Source: Fen-178 sp963722575
GTDB taxonomy: Bacteria; Acidobacteriota; Terriglobia; Bryobacterales; Bryobacteraceae
Assembly: GCA_963722575.1 (NCBI GenBank)
Contig: CAVRNR010000006.1
Span: forward strand, 124,001-188,000
Reading direction: 5' to 3'
Length of the DNA: 64,000 bases
A program made the position numbers and the translations under genes. Of the stretch, positions 17,025-26,189 are shown piece by piece. Numbering within the stretch: position 1 is the first letter of the stretch; each line of letters starts with the position of its first letter. The notes beneath the pieces were generated by a model. It made no database searches, was not told the DNA's origin, and was given only the letters and a program-made list of their open reading frames with translations.

Positions 17025-18131
17025 ATGATCGTCGAGGCCAATACTGTCCGGTTCGATTCGATTTCGCTCGATAGCGGCGCCACCCTCGCGCCGGTGGACG
17101 TGGCTTACGAAACCTACGGGCGGTTGAACGCTGCCAGGACAAACGCCATCCTGGTGCTGCACGCATTTTCGGGCGACGCCCACGCGGCCGGGATCAGCCC
17201 GGAGAAGGGCAAGCCGGGCTGGTGGGACAACATGATCGGGCCGGGGAAGGCGTTCGACACCAACAAGTATTTCATGATCTGCTCGAACGTCCTGGGCGGA
17301 TGCCGGGGCACCACCGGGCCGGCGTCGGTGAATCCGGCCACCGGCCGTCCGTATGCCATGTCGTTCCCGGTGATCACTATCGGGGACATGGTGCGCGTGC
17401 AGCGGATGTTGATCGACTGGTTCGGCATTGCGCGGCTGCTCTCGGTGGTGGGCGGGTCGATGGGCGGAATGCAGGCCCTCGAATGGGCGGTCTCTTATCC
17501 CGATCGCGTAGTTTCCGCCATCCCCATCGCTTGCACCACGCGGCACAGCGCGCAGCAGATCGCGTTCAACGAAGTGGGCCGGCAGGCCATCATGGCCGAC
17601 CCGGACTGGAACAACGGCGACTACTATGGCGCCCAGCCGCCGGCGCGCGGCCTGGCGGTGGCGCGGATGGTGGGCCACATCACGTTCATGAGCGACGACT
17701 CGATGCGCGAGAAGTTCGGCCGCCGGCTGCGCGGGAAGGAGACTTTCGGGTTCGACTTCGACGTGGATTTCGAAGTTGAGAGTTACCTGCGCTACCGCGG
17801 CAGCGAGTTCGTCAACCGCTTCGACGCCAACTCGTACCTGTACATCACCAAGGCCCTGGATTATTTCGATCTCACCAACGGCCACGGTTCGCTGGCGGCG
17901 GCGTTCGAGCGGACCGAGGCGCGCTTCCTGGTGATCAGCTTCAGCTCGGACTGGCTGTACCCGAGTTACCAGTCGCAGGAGATTGTAAGGGCGCTGCGGG
18001 CGCGCAATTGCGACGTGGCCTACGTGGAGCTGGAGTCCAATTACGGGCACGACGCCTTTCTGGTGGATGTCGCCGAGCAGACCGATCTCATTCGCGGCTT
18101 TCTGGCCAGCACCGTGGAGAAAGCGCCATGA
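17025..18131 (+). CDS. metX: Homoserine O-acetyltransferase
   Basis: MetX transfers an acetyl (in some relatives succinyl) group to homoserine in methionine synthesis in the cytoplasm. The 368-residue length and alpha/beta-hydrolase fold fit the family. The nucleophile is S145 in VVGGSMGGMQALEW, the acid is the Asp in SSDWLYP and the His is in NYGHDAFLVD near the end. The N-terminal oxyanion segment reads LVLHAFSGDAHAAG and NVLGGCRGTTGPAS is a family signature. The stop overlaps the metW start by four bases (ATGA), so the two are translated together. Acetyl versus succinyl specificity cannot be fixed by eye. Confidence 0.95.
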   Translation: MIVEANTVRFDSISLDSGATLAPVDVAYETYGRLNAARTNAILVLHAFSGDAHAAGISPEKGKPGWWDNMIGPGKAFDTNKYFMICSNVLGGCRGTTGPASVNPATGRPYAMSFPVITIGDMVRVQRMLIDWFGIARLLSVVGGSMGGMQALEWAVSYPDRVVSAIPIACTTRHSAQQIAFNEVGRQAIMADPDWNNGDYYGAQPPARGLAVARMVGHITFMSDDSMREKFGRRLRGKETFGFDFDVDFEVESYLRYRGSEFVNRFDANSYLYITKALDYFDLTNGHGSLAAAFERTEARFLVISFSSDWLYPSYQSQEIVRALRARNCDVAYVELESNYGHDAFLVDVAEQTDLIRGFLASTVEKAP

Positions 18132-18760
18132 GCGGGCAGCCCGCGAGAAAGCAGGCATTCGTCCGCGAGCTGCTGGGCCGCAGCGATTACGCCATCATCG
18201 GCGACATCGTGGAGCCTGGCACGAAAGTGCTGGACCTGGGCTGCGGCGAAGGCGAGTTGCTCGAGTGGCTCGCCCAGAATAAGGGCGTGGAGGCGCGCGG
18301 CGTGGAGATCTCCAGCGCCAAAGTGCAGCGCGCCATTGGCCGCGGCGTGTCGGTTTACCAGGGGGATATCGATCAGGGTTTGGCGGATTATCCCGACCAG
18401 GCCTTCAACTACGTGATTCTGAGCCAAACGCTTCAGGAAACCCATCGCCCGCGCAAAGTGCTGCACGAGATGCTGCGCGTGGGGCGCCGCGCGATTGTGG
18501 CGTTCCCCAATTTCGGCCACTGGCGCGTGCGGCTTTCCATGCTGGTGAGCGGCGGCGCGCCCCGTACCAAGCTTTTCCCCTACGAGTGGTACGAATCCCC
18601 CAACATCCATTTCCTGACGGTGCTCGATTTCGAAAACCTGGCCGCGCTGGAGGGGTTGGTGGTGGAGCGATGCTACTTCTTAGCCGGCCACCGCAAGGTG
18701 ACGCTGCTGCCGAACCTGCTGGCGGAGGTGGCGGTGTTTCTGGTGAGGGCGGCGGGCTGA
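18128..18760 (+). CDS. metW: Methionine biosynthesis protein MetW
   Basis: This 210-residue protein is a SAM-dependent methyltransferase-like fold. Motif I is VLDLGCGEGELLEWL (about residues 32-46) and the acidic end of strand 2 is in ARGVEISSAKV. MetW proteins almost always follow metX and help it work or protect it; their own reaction is poorly defined. The ATG lies inside the metX stop (ATGA overlap). Family landmarks YVILSQTLQETHRP and AFPNFGHWRVRLS are present and the length is normal. Confidence 0.93.
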   Translation: MSGQPARKQAFVRELLGRSDYAIIGDIVEPGTKVLDLGCGEGELLEWLAQNKGVEARGVEISSAKVQRAIGRGVSVYQGDIDQGLADYPDQAFNYVILSQTLQETHRPRKVLHEMLRVGRRAIVAFPNFGHWRVRLSMLVSGGAPRTKLFPYEWYESPNIHFLTVLDFENLAALEGLVVERCYFLAGHRKVTLLPNLLAEVAVFLVRAAG

Positions 18761-18764
18761 GGCG

Positions 18765-19619
18765 CTACCATACTGGTCTTGAGGGAATGGCGCGCCCTGA
18801 CACTACCCGTCCCGACCGCACTTCGGTTTGGAACTCGTCTACTGCGTTCCGAAGGGCCGTCCCGTACACGTCGGCGAATGTGCTCCGGCAGCCCTGCGGA
18901 TGGGAGAAGCACGCCCGTTCGAATCTCAGAAATGTGGCCTTGCCGCTTCGTTCGATCTGCCTGTCCCAGAAATAGATCCATGCTGTATAGCTGAAGGACC
19001 AATCCTTCAGCGGCGCGCCAGAAAATGAGGACCATAGGTCCCCATTTTTCGCTCGCGACAGGAACTCCGTTTCTGGCAAACTCACCAAATGCCGCCCTGG
19101 TGCGGTCGGTTCCATTGCGGCGACGACTCCGGCCACACCCTCCGAAACCCAAGGCTGTCGCAGCATTCGCAGAACGCTCAGCAGTGACCGGTTCTGATTC
19201 TGCACCGCGTGCGACAATTCGTGCCGCAACAATCCACCGATATCCGCCCATCCATCTGCCCTCGGCGTAACGAAGATCACCGTGCCCGTTGGTATGGTCA
19301 CTGCGAGGGGCCGCTGTCCCATCAAGAATGGCGCAGCGAACCTGAGACAGTCGTTCCAATTCCGGCAGACTACTACCGTGATCTTCTTCGAGCACTTCAG
19401 CTCGTGAAAACTCTCCGCGACCGCGACGTACCGGTCGACCTCGCGATACGCTGGATCCAAGGCCGCGGAATCCGAATACAATACATCCGCGCGCCAGAAC
19501 TGCAACTCCCGATACCCCGGATGCACCGGTGACCAGGCGAACAGCGGCCCCCACGGGAACGCCGCCAGGAGCGCGAGTATTGATAGGCCGAGGATGCCTT
19601 GCTTCCAACCCATGCGCAC
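18765..19619 (-). CDS. Secreted or membrane-anchored gluzincin-like metallopeptidase
   Basis: The 284-residue protein has an N-terminal hydrophobic segment (residues 7-28) acting as signal or anchor. The zinc motif is H133-E-L-S-H137, and a downstream E160 in WVSEGVAG is the likely third ligand, giving the HExxH...E layout of gluzincins (peptidase MA-like group). The region after the motif is short for a classical M48 or M1 protease, so substrate range is unknown. Protein FIFVTPRADGWADIGGLL-type strands before the helix fit the fold. It is transcribed opposite to metW, with convergent stops 4 bp apart, and lies 27 bp downstream of nothing shared with the GH97 genes except strand. Function beyond predicted proteolysis is not known. 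Confidence 0.7.
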   Translation of the reverse strand: MRMGWKQGILGLSILALLAAFPWGPLFAWSPVHPGYRELQFWRADVLYSDSAALDPAYREVDRYVAVAESFHELKCSKKITVVVCRNWNDCLRFAAPFLMGQRPLAVTIPTGTVIFVTPRADGWADIGGLLRHELSHAVQNQNRSLLSVLRMLRQPWVSEGVAGVVAAMEPTAPGRHLVSLPETEFLSRAKNGDLWSSFSGAPLKDWSFSYTAWIYFWDRQIERSGKATFLRFERACFSHPQGCRSTFADVYGTALRNAVDEFQTEVRSGRVVSGRAIPSRPVW

Positions 19620-19645
19620 AGTTTAGGACATCGCGGCGATCGATG

Positions 19646-21670
19646 TCACTTGCCGGCCGACAAAATCGCCACCATCCCTCCCGACGCCGCCAGCTTCACT
19701 TGCAGCGTGTCGGACGCGCGCACTGTTTTCTCGTTCTTGACCAGGTGCTCGGCGTTCTCGCCGGCGTCGGGCGCGTCTTCCCACAGGCTGACTTTCCAAT
19801 CGCCCTTGCCCAAGAACTTCAGCGGCACCGGCAATTCGCGGGCATCGCGGTCGGTGATGGCGGCCAGATACCAATTCTTCCCGTTGCGTCGCACCTCCAC
19901 CACGTACTTTCCCACCTCACCGGCCAAGCCGCGGGTCTCATCCCAAACGGTCGGCAGGCCCTTGAGGAAATCCATGCCGAGCAGATACTTGCCATCTTTG
20001 TCTTTGTAATCGTCGGGCGAATCGCAGGCGACTTCGAATGGGCTCTCGATGAGGATGAACATGGCTAACTCGGCGGCGCGCGTGGTTTGCACTTGCGTGG
20101 GCTTGGCATTTGTTCGGAACTGCGATGGCTGCCGGTTGGCGAACCCGCCGGGGGTGTAGTCGGCCCCGCCGGCCAGGACGCGCGTGAAGGGGAGGGTGGC
20201 CCTGTGTTCGGGCGTTTCCTTGGTGCTCCACTTGTTGTACTCGTTGCCCTGGATGCCCTCGCGCGTGATCTGGTTGGGCCAGGTGCGGTTCAGGCCGGTG
20301 GGCTTGAACGCGCCGTGGAAGTCGATGAGCAAGTGGTTCTCGGCGGCGGTCTTAGCGATGTCTTCGTACCACTTGACTGCAAACTGGTCGTCGCGGTCAA
20401 TGAAGTCGATCTTCAGCCCCGCAATGCCCCATTTGGCGTACATGGGGAAGTCTCGCTTATAGACCGCGCTGTCGATGAAGTCGTTGAAGTGGAACCACAA
20501 CCATACACGCACGTTCCGTTCCTTGGCGAAGGACACCAACTCGGGCACAATCGATTTGTCCTGGATCTCCGACAATTGATAGGGCCAGCCCATGTCGGCG
20601 GCAAGCTGAATGTACTGTTTGAGGGTGGGGAGGTCGTTGTGCCCCATGTTGGGCCACCAGGTGCCCCAGGACGACATGCCGGGCTTGACCCAGGAAGTGT
20701 CGGCGAGTTGGCTGGGGGTGGCGAGGTTCAACACCAGGTCGCTCTGAATGAGATCGTAAGGCTGGCGGCCGATGATGAATGTCCGCCAGGGGGAATTGTG
20801 GGGAGTGGTGGCCACCACCAGGCCTTTCTGAGTGGGGGCTACGGGCGGAGCGGTTCGCGCCTCGGTGTTATTGTTCGCCGTCTGGCTGCGCTGCGGCCAT
20901 GGCTGCACCGGCAGCGGCGGAGCGAGTTGCACCTCCAACGTGTTCGCGGCGCCCGCCTTGGGAACCAGCCACATGCCGGCCCAGTCGAGCAGGTCGGACT
21001 CGGTGATGGCGACATACGCCGCCGGTGTCTGGACCAGGAACGGCACTCCATGTTTGAATTTAGGGTTGAGCGTGGACAGTTTCGCGGGCAGGTATCGCCA
21101 TTCCTGCGAGCCGATGAATCCGCCCTCCGGGCGGCTGGGGCCGTCGTCGTTGTTCCAGCCCGCCCAGACTGGATAGTCGCCGGCAAACGTGTACTCCATG
21201 GCGTCGCGCATGACGGTAAAGGAATCCATCCCGGGCTGCTTGGGGAGAACCAGGCGGAGGCCCACGCCGTCGTTGTAGGCCCGGGCCAGCACGCCAAAGG
21301 TGCGATCGCCTTCCTTCAGCGTCAGGTTCAATTCGTTGTAGTGATCGCGCACGTGGCGGTTCTTGCCGAACTGGTTTTCCCAGCGATTGTCGGCGGAACG
21401 CCGTTTCTCGCTTTGGACCACGAATTTCTCGCCCAGCTTCACATCGCCGGCCAGTTCGAGGCCCAGGCGGGAGCGCAGCAACAGCGGCTTGCCGTCCACG
21501 GTGATGCTGTAGCCGAGGGGGGCGTCGGTGTGGATGGTGACGGCGATCTTCCCGTCGGGCGAACGAACTGCGCGCGCTGATTTGGCCGACGCGGCGGCGG
21601 CCGGTGAGCATGAGAACAGAACGGTTCCAATGAGAACAGCGACGTATGACCAAAAGCTACGGGTCTTCAT
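19646..21670 (-). CDS. GH97 family alpha-glycosidase
   Basis: The 674-residue secreted enzyme has a signal peptide (VAVLIGTVLFSCSPAAA, with a Cys that could also be a lipobox). Domain order is the GH97 one: N-terminal beta-super-sandwich (about 30-300), a (beta/alpha)8 barrel (300-560) and a C-terminal beta-sheet domain. D422 in GLKIDFIDRDDQ aligns with the nucleophile of retaining GH97 enzymes, and the Glu in IQGNEYNKWS is in the usual acid region. Retaining members act on alpha-galactosides, inverting ones on alpha-glucosides. An Asp nucleophile points to the retaining type. Calcium-binding Glu residues of the family are plausible but were not checked one by one. It is third in a run of three GH97 genes on this strand. 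Confidence 0.9.
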   Translation of the reverse strand: MKTRSFWSYVAVLIGTVLFSCSPAAAASAKSARAVRSPDGKIAVTIHTDAPLGYSITVDGKPLLLRSRLGLELAGDVKLGEKFVVQSEKRRSADNRWENQFGKNRHVRDHYNELNLTLKEGDRTFGVLARAYNDGVGLRLVLPKQPGMDSFTVMRDAMEYTFAGDYPVWAGWNNDDGPSRPEGGFIGSQEWRYLPAKLSTLNPKFKHGVPFLVQTPAAYVAITESDLLDWAGMWLVPKAGAANTLEVQLAPPLPVQPWPQRSQTANNNTEARTAPPVAPTQKGLVVATTPHNSPWRTFIIGRQPYDLIQSDLVLNLATPSQLADTSWVKPGMSSWGTWWPNMGHNDLPTLKQYIQLAADMGWPYQLSEIQDKSIVPELVSFAKERNVRVWLWFHFNDFIDSAVYKRDFPMYAKWGIAGLKIDFIDRDDQFAVKWYEDIAKTAAENHLLIDFHGAFKPTGLNRTWPNQITREGIQGNEYNKWSTKETPEHRATLPFTRVLAGGADYTPGGFANRQPSQFRTNAKPTQVQTTRAAELAMFILIESPFEVACDSPDDYKDKDGKYLLGMDFLKGLPTVWDETRGLAGEVGKYVVEVRRNGKNWYLAAITDRDARELPVPLKFLGKGDWKVSLWEDAPDAGENAEHLVKNEKTVRASDTLQVKLAASGGMVAILSAGK

Positions 21671-21723
21671 GAGCTACACCTCGACCACGTATTCTCCCAC
21701 TTTACATGCCGCGCCGCGACCGG

Positions 21724-21782
21724 GCCGGGCATGCCTCGCCCGCGAACACCGCGCCCGCGTAGGGGCGAGGCATGCCTCGCCC
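21724..21782. repeat. Palindromic GGCATGCC intergenic repeat
   Basis: A perfect 20-bp palindrome GGGCGAGGCATGCCTCGCCC (21763-21782) is preceded by a half-copy GGGCATGCCTCGCCC at 21728-21742. It occupies the space between two GH97 genes. A related core GGGCATGCCC flanks the right end of the IS4-type element at 35831. Confidence 0.6.
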
Positions 21783-21798
21783 TCGCTGTTGGGTTTCG

Positions 21799-23703
21799 CT
21801 ATCGCTTGAGCATGGCGACAAAACCGCCGCCGGAACGCAAGTCGATGGAGAGCGAGTCATTCGCGGAAAGCGTGACGTGCTCCACCTTGAGAGACGTTGG
21901 CTCCGTTGTATCGCGGAGGAGCGTGGCCAGATATGGGACTGGGCGCCCGCCTTGCGGTTGGGGCCCCTTCAGAAACGATGAAAGATCGATGCGCACGTTG
22001 CGCGCGGTCGCCCCGTTGGTGATCGCCAGGAACCACGTGTTCCCGCTGCGCCGGGCGAAGGCCGCGACTTGCCGGATTTCGGAGACCGGCAGAACCACGG
22101 TCTCGTCCCAGGTGCTCGGGATCGCCTTAAGCACGTCCACCGACGGGTTGTCCAGCATGTGCTGGGGGTGCGCCACGTAGACCAGCAGCGGAGACTGTAG
22201 GATTACCGCATTGGCCACTTGGTGCGCCCAGGTGGTGTCGGCGATCAGCGCGCCAAAGTGGGTCGGCGTGTAGTCGGCCATCCCGGCCAGCAGGCGGGTG
22301 AACGGCAGGACGACATCGTGCTGCGCGTAGGGCGGAAAGAACTCCATGCCGCGGACGCCTTCGATGCCCACGATGTTGGGATAGGTTCGCTCCAGACCCG
22401 TGGGCTTGTTGGCGCCGTGAAAATCGACCATCAGTTTGTGCTGGGCGGCGGCTTTGGCGAGCATCTCATAGAGATCGATCACCTCTTTGTGCTCGTGGTC
22501 GAAGAAGTCGATTTTGAGGCCCGCGATGCCCACGCGGTCGCATATCTCGAGAGTCCGCTGAAGGGCCTTGGGGTCCTGCAACAGGGAGCGGATGTTCCAC
22601 ACGAAGGCCTTCACCCCATGCTCGCGCATGTAACCAATGACATCCTTCAACTGCGCCTCGGACCAACTGTTCCGCCAGAAGCCCTCGATCACGATGTATT
22701 CGAATCCCAGTTGGGAACCGAGGCGCGCCATCTCTTTCTGCCCTTCGGGTGTGGAATCGACGCCGTCGAGATAGCTCCACACCGCGCGGCCGGGCTTGAT
22801 CCAATCGGTGTGCAGGCCCTGGGGGAAGAGCTTGGGATCGGGAGGCGCGGCCACGTTGTGCACGATGTCGCAGTTGACCAGGGCATTGAGGTCCGCGCCA
22901 ATCATTACGATCCTCCAGGGCGTCGTGATCGGGCCGTCGATCACGGCCGGATGGCTGAGGCGCTCGACGTCCTTGGCGTATCGCGAGCGGAATCCAAAGG
23001 TGGCCGGCTCGGAGTGGCCCAGCCTGGCGTGCAGCGCCTGGGTGGCATCGGCCTGAAAAACCATTCCGCTGTAATTGACCAGCGCGCCCTCGGTGATGGA
23101 AGCGTACGCGCTTTTATCGCGCAGCACGAAGGTGAACGGAGGGTTGGTCCACTCGCCGTCCATCATGCCTTCGATGGTGTTGGTGGTGGTCCGCCACGGA
23201 TACAGACCCTCGTAGCCGGACACGTAGTTCTGCGGCGTGATGACGCTGCCCGCCGGAACGCGGAAGACGGTGGCCTCGTCGGGCGTGCGGGCGCCCTGGC
23301 CGGGGACGAGGTGACGGAACGCGACGCCGTTGTCGTAAGCCCGAATCTCCAGCGTATAGGACGTGGACGTTTTGGGATGTGTCAGGGCCACTTTGACGCC
23401 GTTGCAGTTGTCCACGGCGGTGGAATGCGGGCCGTACCACGGGTAGGTTTCGTTGACCTTGTAGCTCTCCGCCTTCCCGATCTGCGTGCCGCCGGCGAGA
23501 TCCACGCCATCGACCACGATGCCCAGCGGGGATGGATCGATGATGTTCTTCGAGTTGAACGTTACGGTGTATTCGAGGTGGCCCTGTGCGTCCGAGGACA
23601 GCACAAAGCGCACGCGGCCATCGGGGCTGGCCACGGTCACGTCCGCCGCCGCGGGGAGCGACAGGCAGAACAGAACTAATGGATACAGAATGGTTGTTCT
23701 CAT
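21799..23703 (-). CDS. GH97 family alpha-glycosidase (second of three)
   Basis: I use the ATG at 23703 (MRTTILYPLVLF) because AAGGAG lies 7-8 bases upstream and a signal peptide follows directly (SLPAAADVTVAS). An extension to 23745 would put 14 charged residues in front. The resulting 634-residue protein has the GH97 layout. The nucleophile motif is GLKIDFFDHEHK, followed by DFHGANKPTGLERTYPN and IEGVRGMEFF. Compared with the two neighbours the second Asp of the DRDDQ motif is replaced (DHEHK), so the substrate pocket probably differs. It is separated from the upstream GH97 gene by 43 bp holding a hairpin repeat, and from the downstream one by 128 bp with a palindrome. Confidence 0.88.
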   Translation of the reverse strand: MRTTILYPLVLFCLSLPAAADVTVASPDGRVRFVLSSDAQGHLEYTVTFNSKNIIDPSPLGIVVDGVDLAGGTQIGKAESYKVNETYPWYGPHSTAVDNCNGVKVALTHPKTSTSYTLEIRAYDNGVAFRHLVPGQGARTPDEATVFRVPAGSVITPQNYVSGYEGLYPWRTTTNTIEGMMDGEWTNPPFTFVLRDKSAYASITEGALVNYSGMVFQADATQALHARLGHSEPATFGFRSRYAKDVERLSHPAVIDGPITTPWRIVMIGADLNALVNCDIVHNVAAPPDPKLFPQGLHTDWIKPGRAVWSYLDGVDSTPEGQKEMARLGSQLGFEYIVIEGFWRNSWSEAQLKDVIGYMREHGVKAFVWNIRSLLQDPKALQRTLEICDRVGIAGLKIDFFDHEHKEVIDLYEMLAKAAAQHKLMVDFHGANKPTGLERTYPNIVGIEGVRGMEFFPPYAQHDVVLPFTRLLAGMADYTPTHFGALIADTTWAHQVANAVILQSPLLVYVAHPQHMLDNPSVDVLKAIPSTWDETVVLPVSEIRQVAAFARRSGNTWFLAITNGATARNVRIDLSSFLKGPQPQGGRPVPYLATLLRDTTEPTSLKVEHVTLSANDSLSIDLRSGGGFVAMLKR

Positions 23704-23716
23704 TGACCTTCTCCTT

Positions 23717-23739
23717 GGTGGGGCATGCTTTAGCCTGCC
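23717..23739. repeat. Single copy of the TAAA-loop hairpin repeat
   Basis: Read on the minus strand the unit is GGCAGGC-TAAA-GCATGCC-CCACC: a 7-bp stem with one mismatch, a 4-nt loop and a CCACC tail. It differs by one base from each arm of the inverted pair at 57817-57864. It lies between two GH97 genes. Confidence 0.6.
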
Positions 23740-23746
23740 CTCCATT

Positions 23747-25801
23747 TCAGCGCACCGGGACGAGGCGTATGGCGCTGCCGCCGCCCGGCGCCAGCTTCAA
23801 GTGCAAGACCGTCCCGGCATCCAGGCGGCGCTTTTCGACAACCGAGTCTTTCGGCTGCGCGGCGGCGTTGGGCCCGTCGGCGTAGATTTCCGCGTTATAG
23901 GAGCCGCTCCCGAGGAAGGTAAGCGGCACATCGATGTCGCGCGCGTCCCAGTCGGTGAGGCTGCCCACGTACCATTCGTTGCCGCGGCGGCGCGCGAGGG
24001 TGATGTACTTGGGGAGCACACCGTTGAGGACGCGGGTCTCGTCCCAACTCGTTGGGACCGCCTTCAGAAACTCGAGTTCCTTCTGACCTTCGTAGGCGGC
24101 GGGGGAATCCGAGATGATCTGGAACTCGCTTTCGAAGACCACGAACATCGCGGTTTGATGGGTGCGCGTGCCCATCACCGTGAGCGCCGCGCCGTGCTGG
24201 GACGTGAAATTCTCTTTGGTGACGTTATCGAAGCCGCCGGGCGTGTAGTCCATAGGCCCCGCCAACATGCGGGTGAAGGCCAGCGTCACGTTGTGCTGAG
24301 GAGTGACGCGCGCGCTCCAGGTGTTGTACTCCGCGCCCATGACGCCTTCCCTCGTGAGCACGTTGGGGTAGGTGCGGCGCATCCCGTCGGGCTTGAACGC
24401 GCCGTGGAAATCGAGCATGAGGTGGTGTTCGGCGGCTTTCCTGGCGGCCGTACGGTAGAAGTTCACCATCCACTGGTCGGAGCGGTCCAGGAAGTCGATC
24501 TTGACGCCGGCCACGCCCCATTTCTCGAACTGCGTGAAAGCTACGTCCATCTGGTCGTTCACGTCGCGGAAATGAGCCCATACCCAGACGCGCACGTTCT
24601 TCGAACGGGCATACTCCAGCACCGTCGGCATGTCGATGGCCGGGATGGTTTTGGTGAGGTCCATGGGGCCGCGGAAGGAATACCCGACGTCGCCCGGCCG
24701 TTTGGGCAACACTTTCGACCAGCCGCCATCGAGCAGCATGTACTCGATGTTGTTGCGCGCGCAGAAGTCGATGCAGTACTTCGCGGTTTCGGTGCTCTTG
24801 CCGTTGGGCTTACCGGCGTTCCACCAGTCCCACATGGTCTTGCCGGGCTTGATCCAGGAGGTATCGCCGATGGCGTTCGGCGGATTCAGGTTGACCACGA
24901 TATTGGATTCCACCAGCCGCCCGGGTTGATCCGCGATCATTAACACGCGCCAGGCCGACTTGACGGGGGTTTGCGCAATTACCGAGACCTTGAACGCGTC
25001 CGCTCTGGGATCGAAGGAGGGGGCGACGTCGGCGCCGGTATTGATGTCCTCCACGCGGGTGGCCAGCCGGGCCGTCAAGGTCCCGTTGCCCGGAGCGGTG
25101 ACGTAGAGGTTGGAATAGTCCTCGATGCCGGCTTCGGTCAGACCGACCCAGGCGATTCCCGGCACTTCCACGAGGAGCGGAAGATTGACGAGGTACTCCG
25201 GATGCAGGCCGCTGATGGTGAGTTGGTGATAATCGTCCTCGTTGCTGGTCTGAAAGCCGCGCGAGATCAGGGGAAACGTGTTGGCGTCCTTGGAGAAACG
25301 GAACTGGGTGACTTCGTTGAGGATGCGCAATTCTTTCAGGGAAGGCTGCTCGGGCACGACGTAGCGGAAAGCCACGCCGTCATCGTAAGCGCGGGCTTCG
25401 AGCACCAGGCGGCAGGCGCCGGCGGCGGTCTCCACCGTCTGCACGGTGACAGCGTTGTAGTGATTGCGAATGGGATTGGCCTTGCCTGCGACCGTCGTCC
25501 AGGTCTCGTCCTGGCTGGAGGGTTGCGACGACTCGATGCGGACAGCCGGCCCGAGCGCGGGCGATCCCTCCAGTGCGAGCCCGAGGTTCGACCACTGGAG
25601 CACGGGCCGGCCGCGAAAAGCCACGCGATAGGCGAGTTGGCCGCCCGCCGGTTGGAGGGACTGGCCGCGCACGGTCGCAAAGGAAATTTCGAGTGCGCCA
25701 TTGGGCGAGGTGAGGACCACCGGTCCGGTTTGCGCCGCGGCTGTGAATGCGGCCCACAGAGCGAGCGCGAAAATCTTGACGATTTTCGGATCGGAAAGCA
25801 T
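23747..25801 (-). CDS. GH97 family alpha-glycosidase (first of three)
   Basis: Taking the ATG at 25801 (MLSDPKIVKIFALALW, with AAGGGA upstream) gives 684 residues and a proper signal peptide ending near FTAAAQ. A longer frame to 25834 has no ribosome site. The sandwich-barrel-sheet order of GH97 is complete: SWIKPGKTMWDWWNAGK, GVKIDFLDRSDQWMVN with the Asp nucleophile, LDFHGAFKPDGMRRTYPN, and REGVMGAEYNTWSA. It is first in transcription order of the three GH97 genes and could lead an operon. The three sequences are clearly diverged, so they may split related alpha-linked substrates rather than act redundantly. Confidence 0.9.
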   Translation of the reverse strand: MLSDPKIVKIFALALWAAFTAAAQTGPVVLTSPNGALEISFATVRGQSLQPAGGQLAYRVAFRGRPVLQWSNLGLALEGSPALGPAVRIESSQPSSQDETWTTVAGKANPIRNHYNAVTVQTVETAAGACRLVLEARAYDDGVAFRYVVPEQPSLKELRILNEVTQFRFSKDANTFPLISRGFQTSNEDDYHQLTISGLHPEYLVNLPLLVEVPGIAWVGLTEAGIEDYSNLYVTAPGNGTLTARLATRVEDINTGADVAPSFDPRADAFKVSVIAQTPVKSAWRVLMIADQPGRLVESNIVVNLNPPNAIGDTSWIKPGKTMWDWWNAGKPNGKSTETAKYCIDFCARNNIEYMLLDGGWSKVLPKRPGDVGYSFRGPMDLTKTIPAIDMPTVLEYARSKNVRVWVWAHFRDVNDQMDVAFTQFEKWGVAGVKIDFLDRSDQWMVNFYRTAARKAAEHHLMLDFHGAFKPDGMRRTYPNVLTREGVMGAEYNTWSARVTPQHNVTLAFTRMLAGPMDYTPGGFDNVTKENFTSQHGAALTVMGTRTHQTAMFVVFESEFQIISDSPAAYEGQKELEFLKAVPTSWDETRVLNGVLPKYITLARRRGNEWYVGSLTDWDARDIDVPLTFLGSGSYNAEIYADGPNAAAQPKDSVVEKRRLDAGTVLHLKLAPGGGSAIRLVPVR

Positions 25802-25848
25802 GTTTTCCCTTAGGCTACTACAGTGCGCAATCATCGGTCATCCGGCCG

Positions 25849-26172
25849 ATGCATAACCGGATTGCGGAGGCGGACCTGGCGCGCCTCGAGGTGGAGGATG
25901 CGGGCCGCGCGCGATCGTCGTACGAAGCGGCGGTGGAAGCGCGCAAGTTGCGGGAGGAGTCGCTCGAGGCCGAGCAGGCCAAGTTCGACGTGGGTGCCTC
26001 CACCAGCTTTTTCGTCATCCAGTATGAGAGCTTGCTGGCCCAGGCGCGGTCCACCGAAGCCGGCGCCACGAACTCGTATGTGAAGGCGCGAGCCGCGCTG
26101 GAGCGGGCCACTGGGAGCATCCTGGACGACCACCAGATCTCGCCGGAGACCGCCGTCAAGGGCGGGATGTAG
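25849..26172 (+). pseudogene. Fragment of a TolC-family outer membrane efflux protein
   Basis: The 107 codons read as the C-terminal helical hairpin of a TolC-like channel: NRIAEADLARLEVEDAGRAR, then LREESLEAEQAKFDVGASTSFFVIQYESLLAQARS and ARAALERATGSILDDH. A whole TolC-type protein has over 400 residues with two such repeats, so at least three quarters are missing. The helix between AGRAR and SYEAAVEA also looks shortened by about 20 residues. There is no signal peptide, promoter or partner pump gene nearby. The frame is open back toward the GH97 start, but nothing recognisable is encoded there. It is a decayed remnant, probably left by a deletion that brought the GH97 genes next to the sugar transferase gene. 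Confidence 0.75.
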
Positions 26173-26189
26173 CTCTGGGCCCGGCGCTA

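Noticed and set aside
16930..17030. SAM riboswitch upstream of metX
   Set aside because: The leader is only about 10 nt long, so there is no room for one.
20087..22180. Long plus-strand open frames opposite the GH97 genes
   Set aside because: They mirror the coding strand's third-position bias; no domain is visible and the GH97 frames are beyond doubt.
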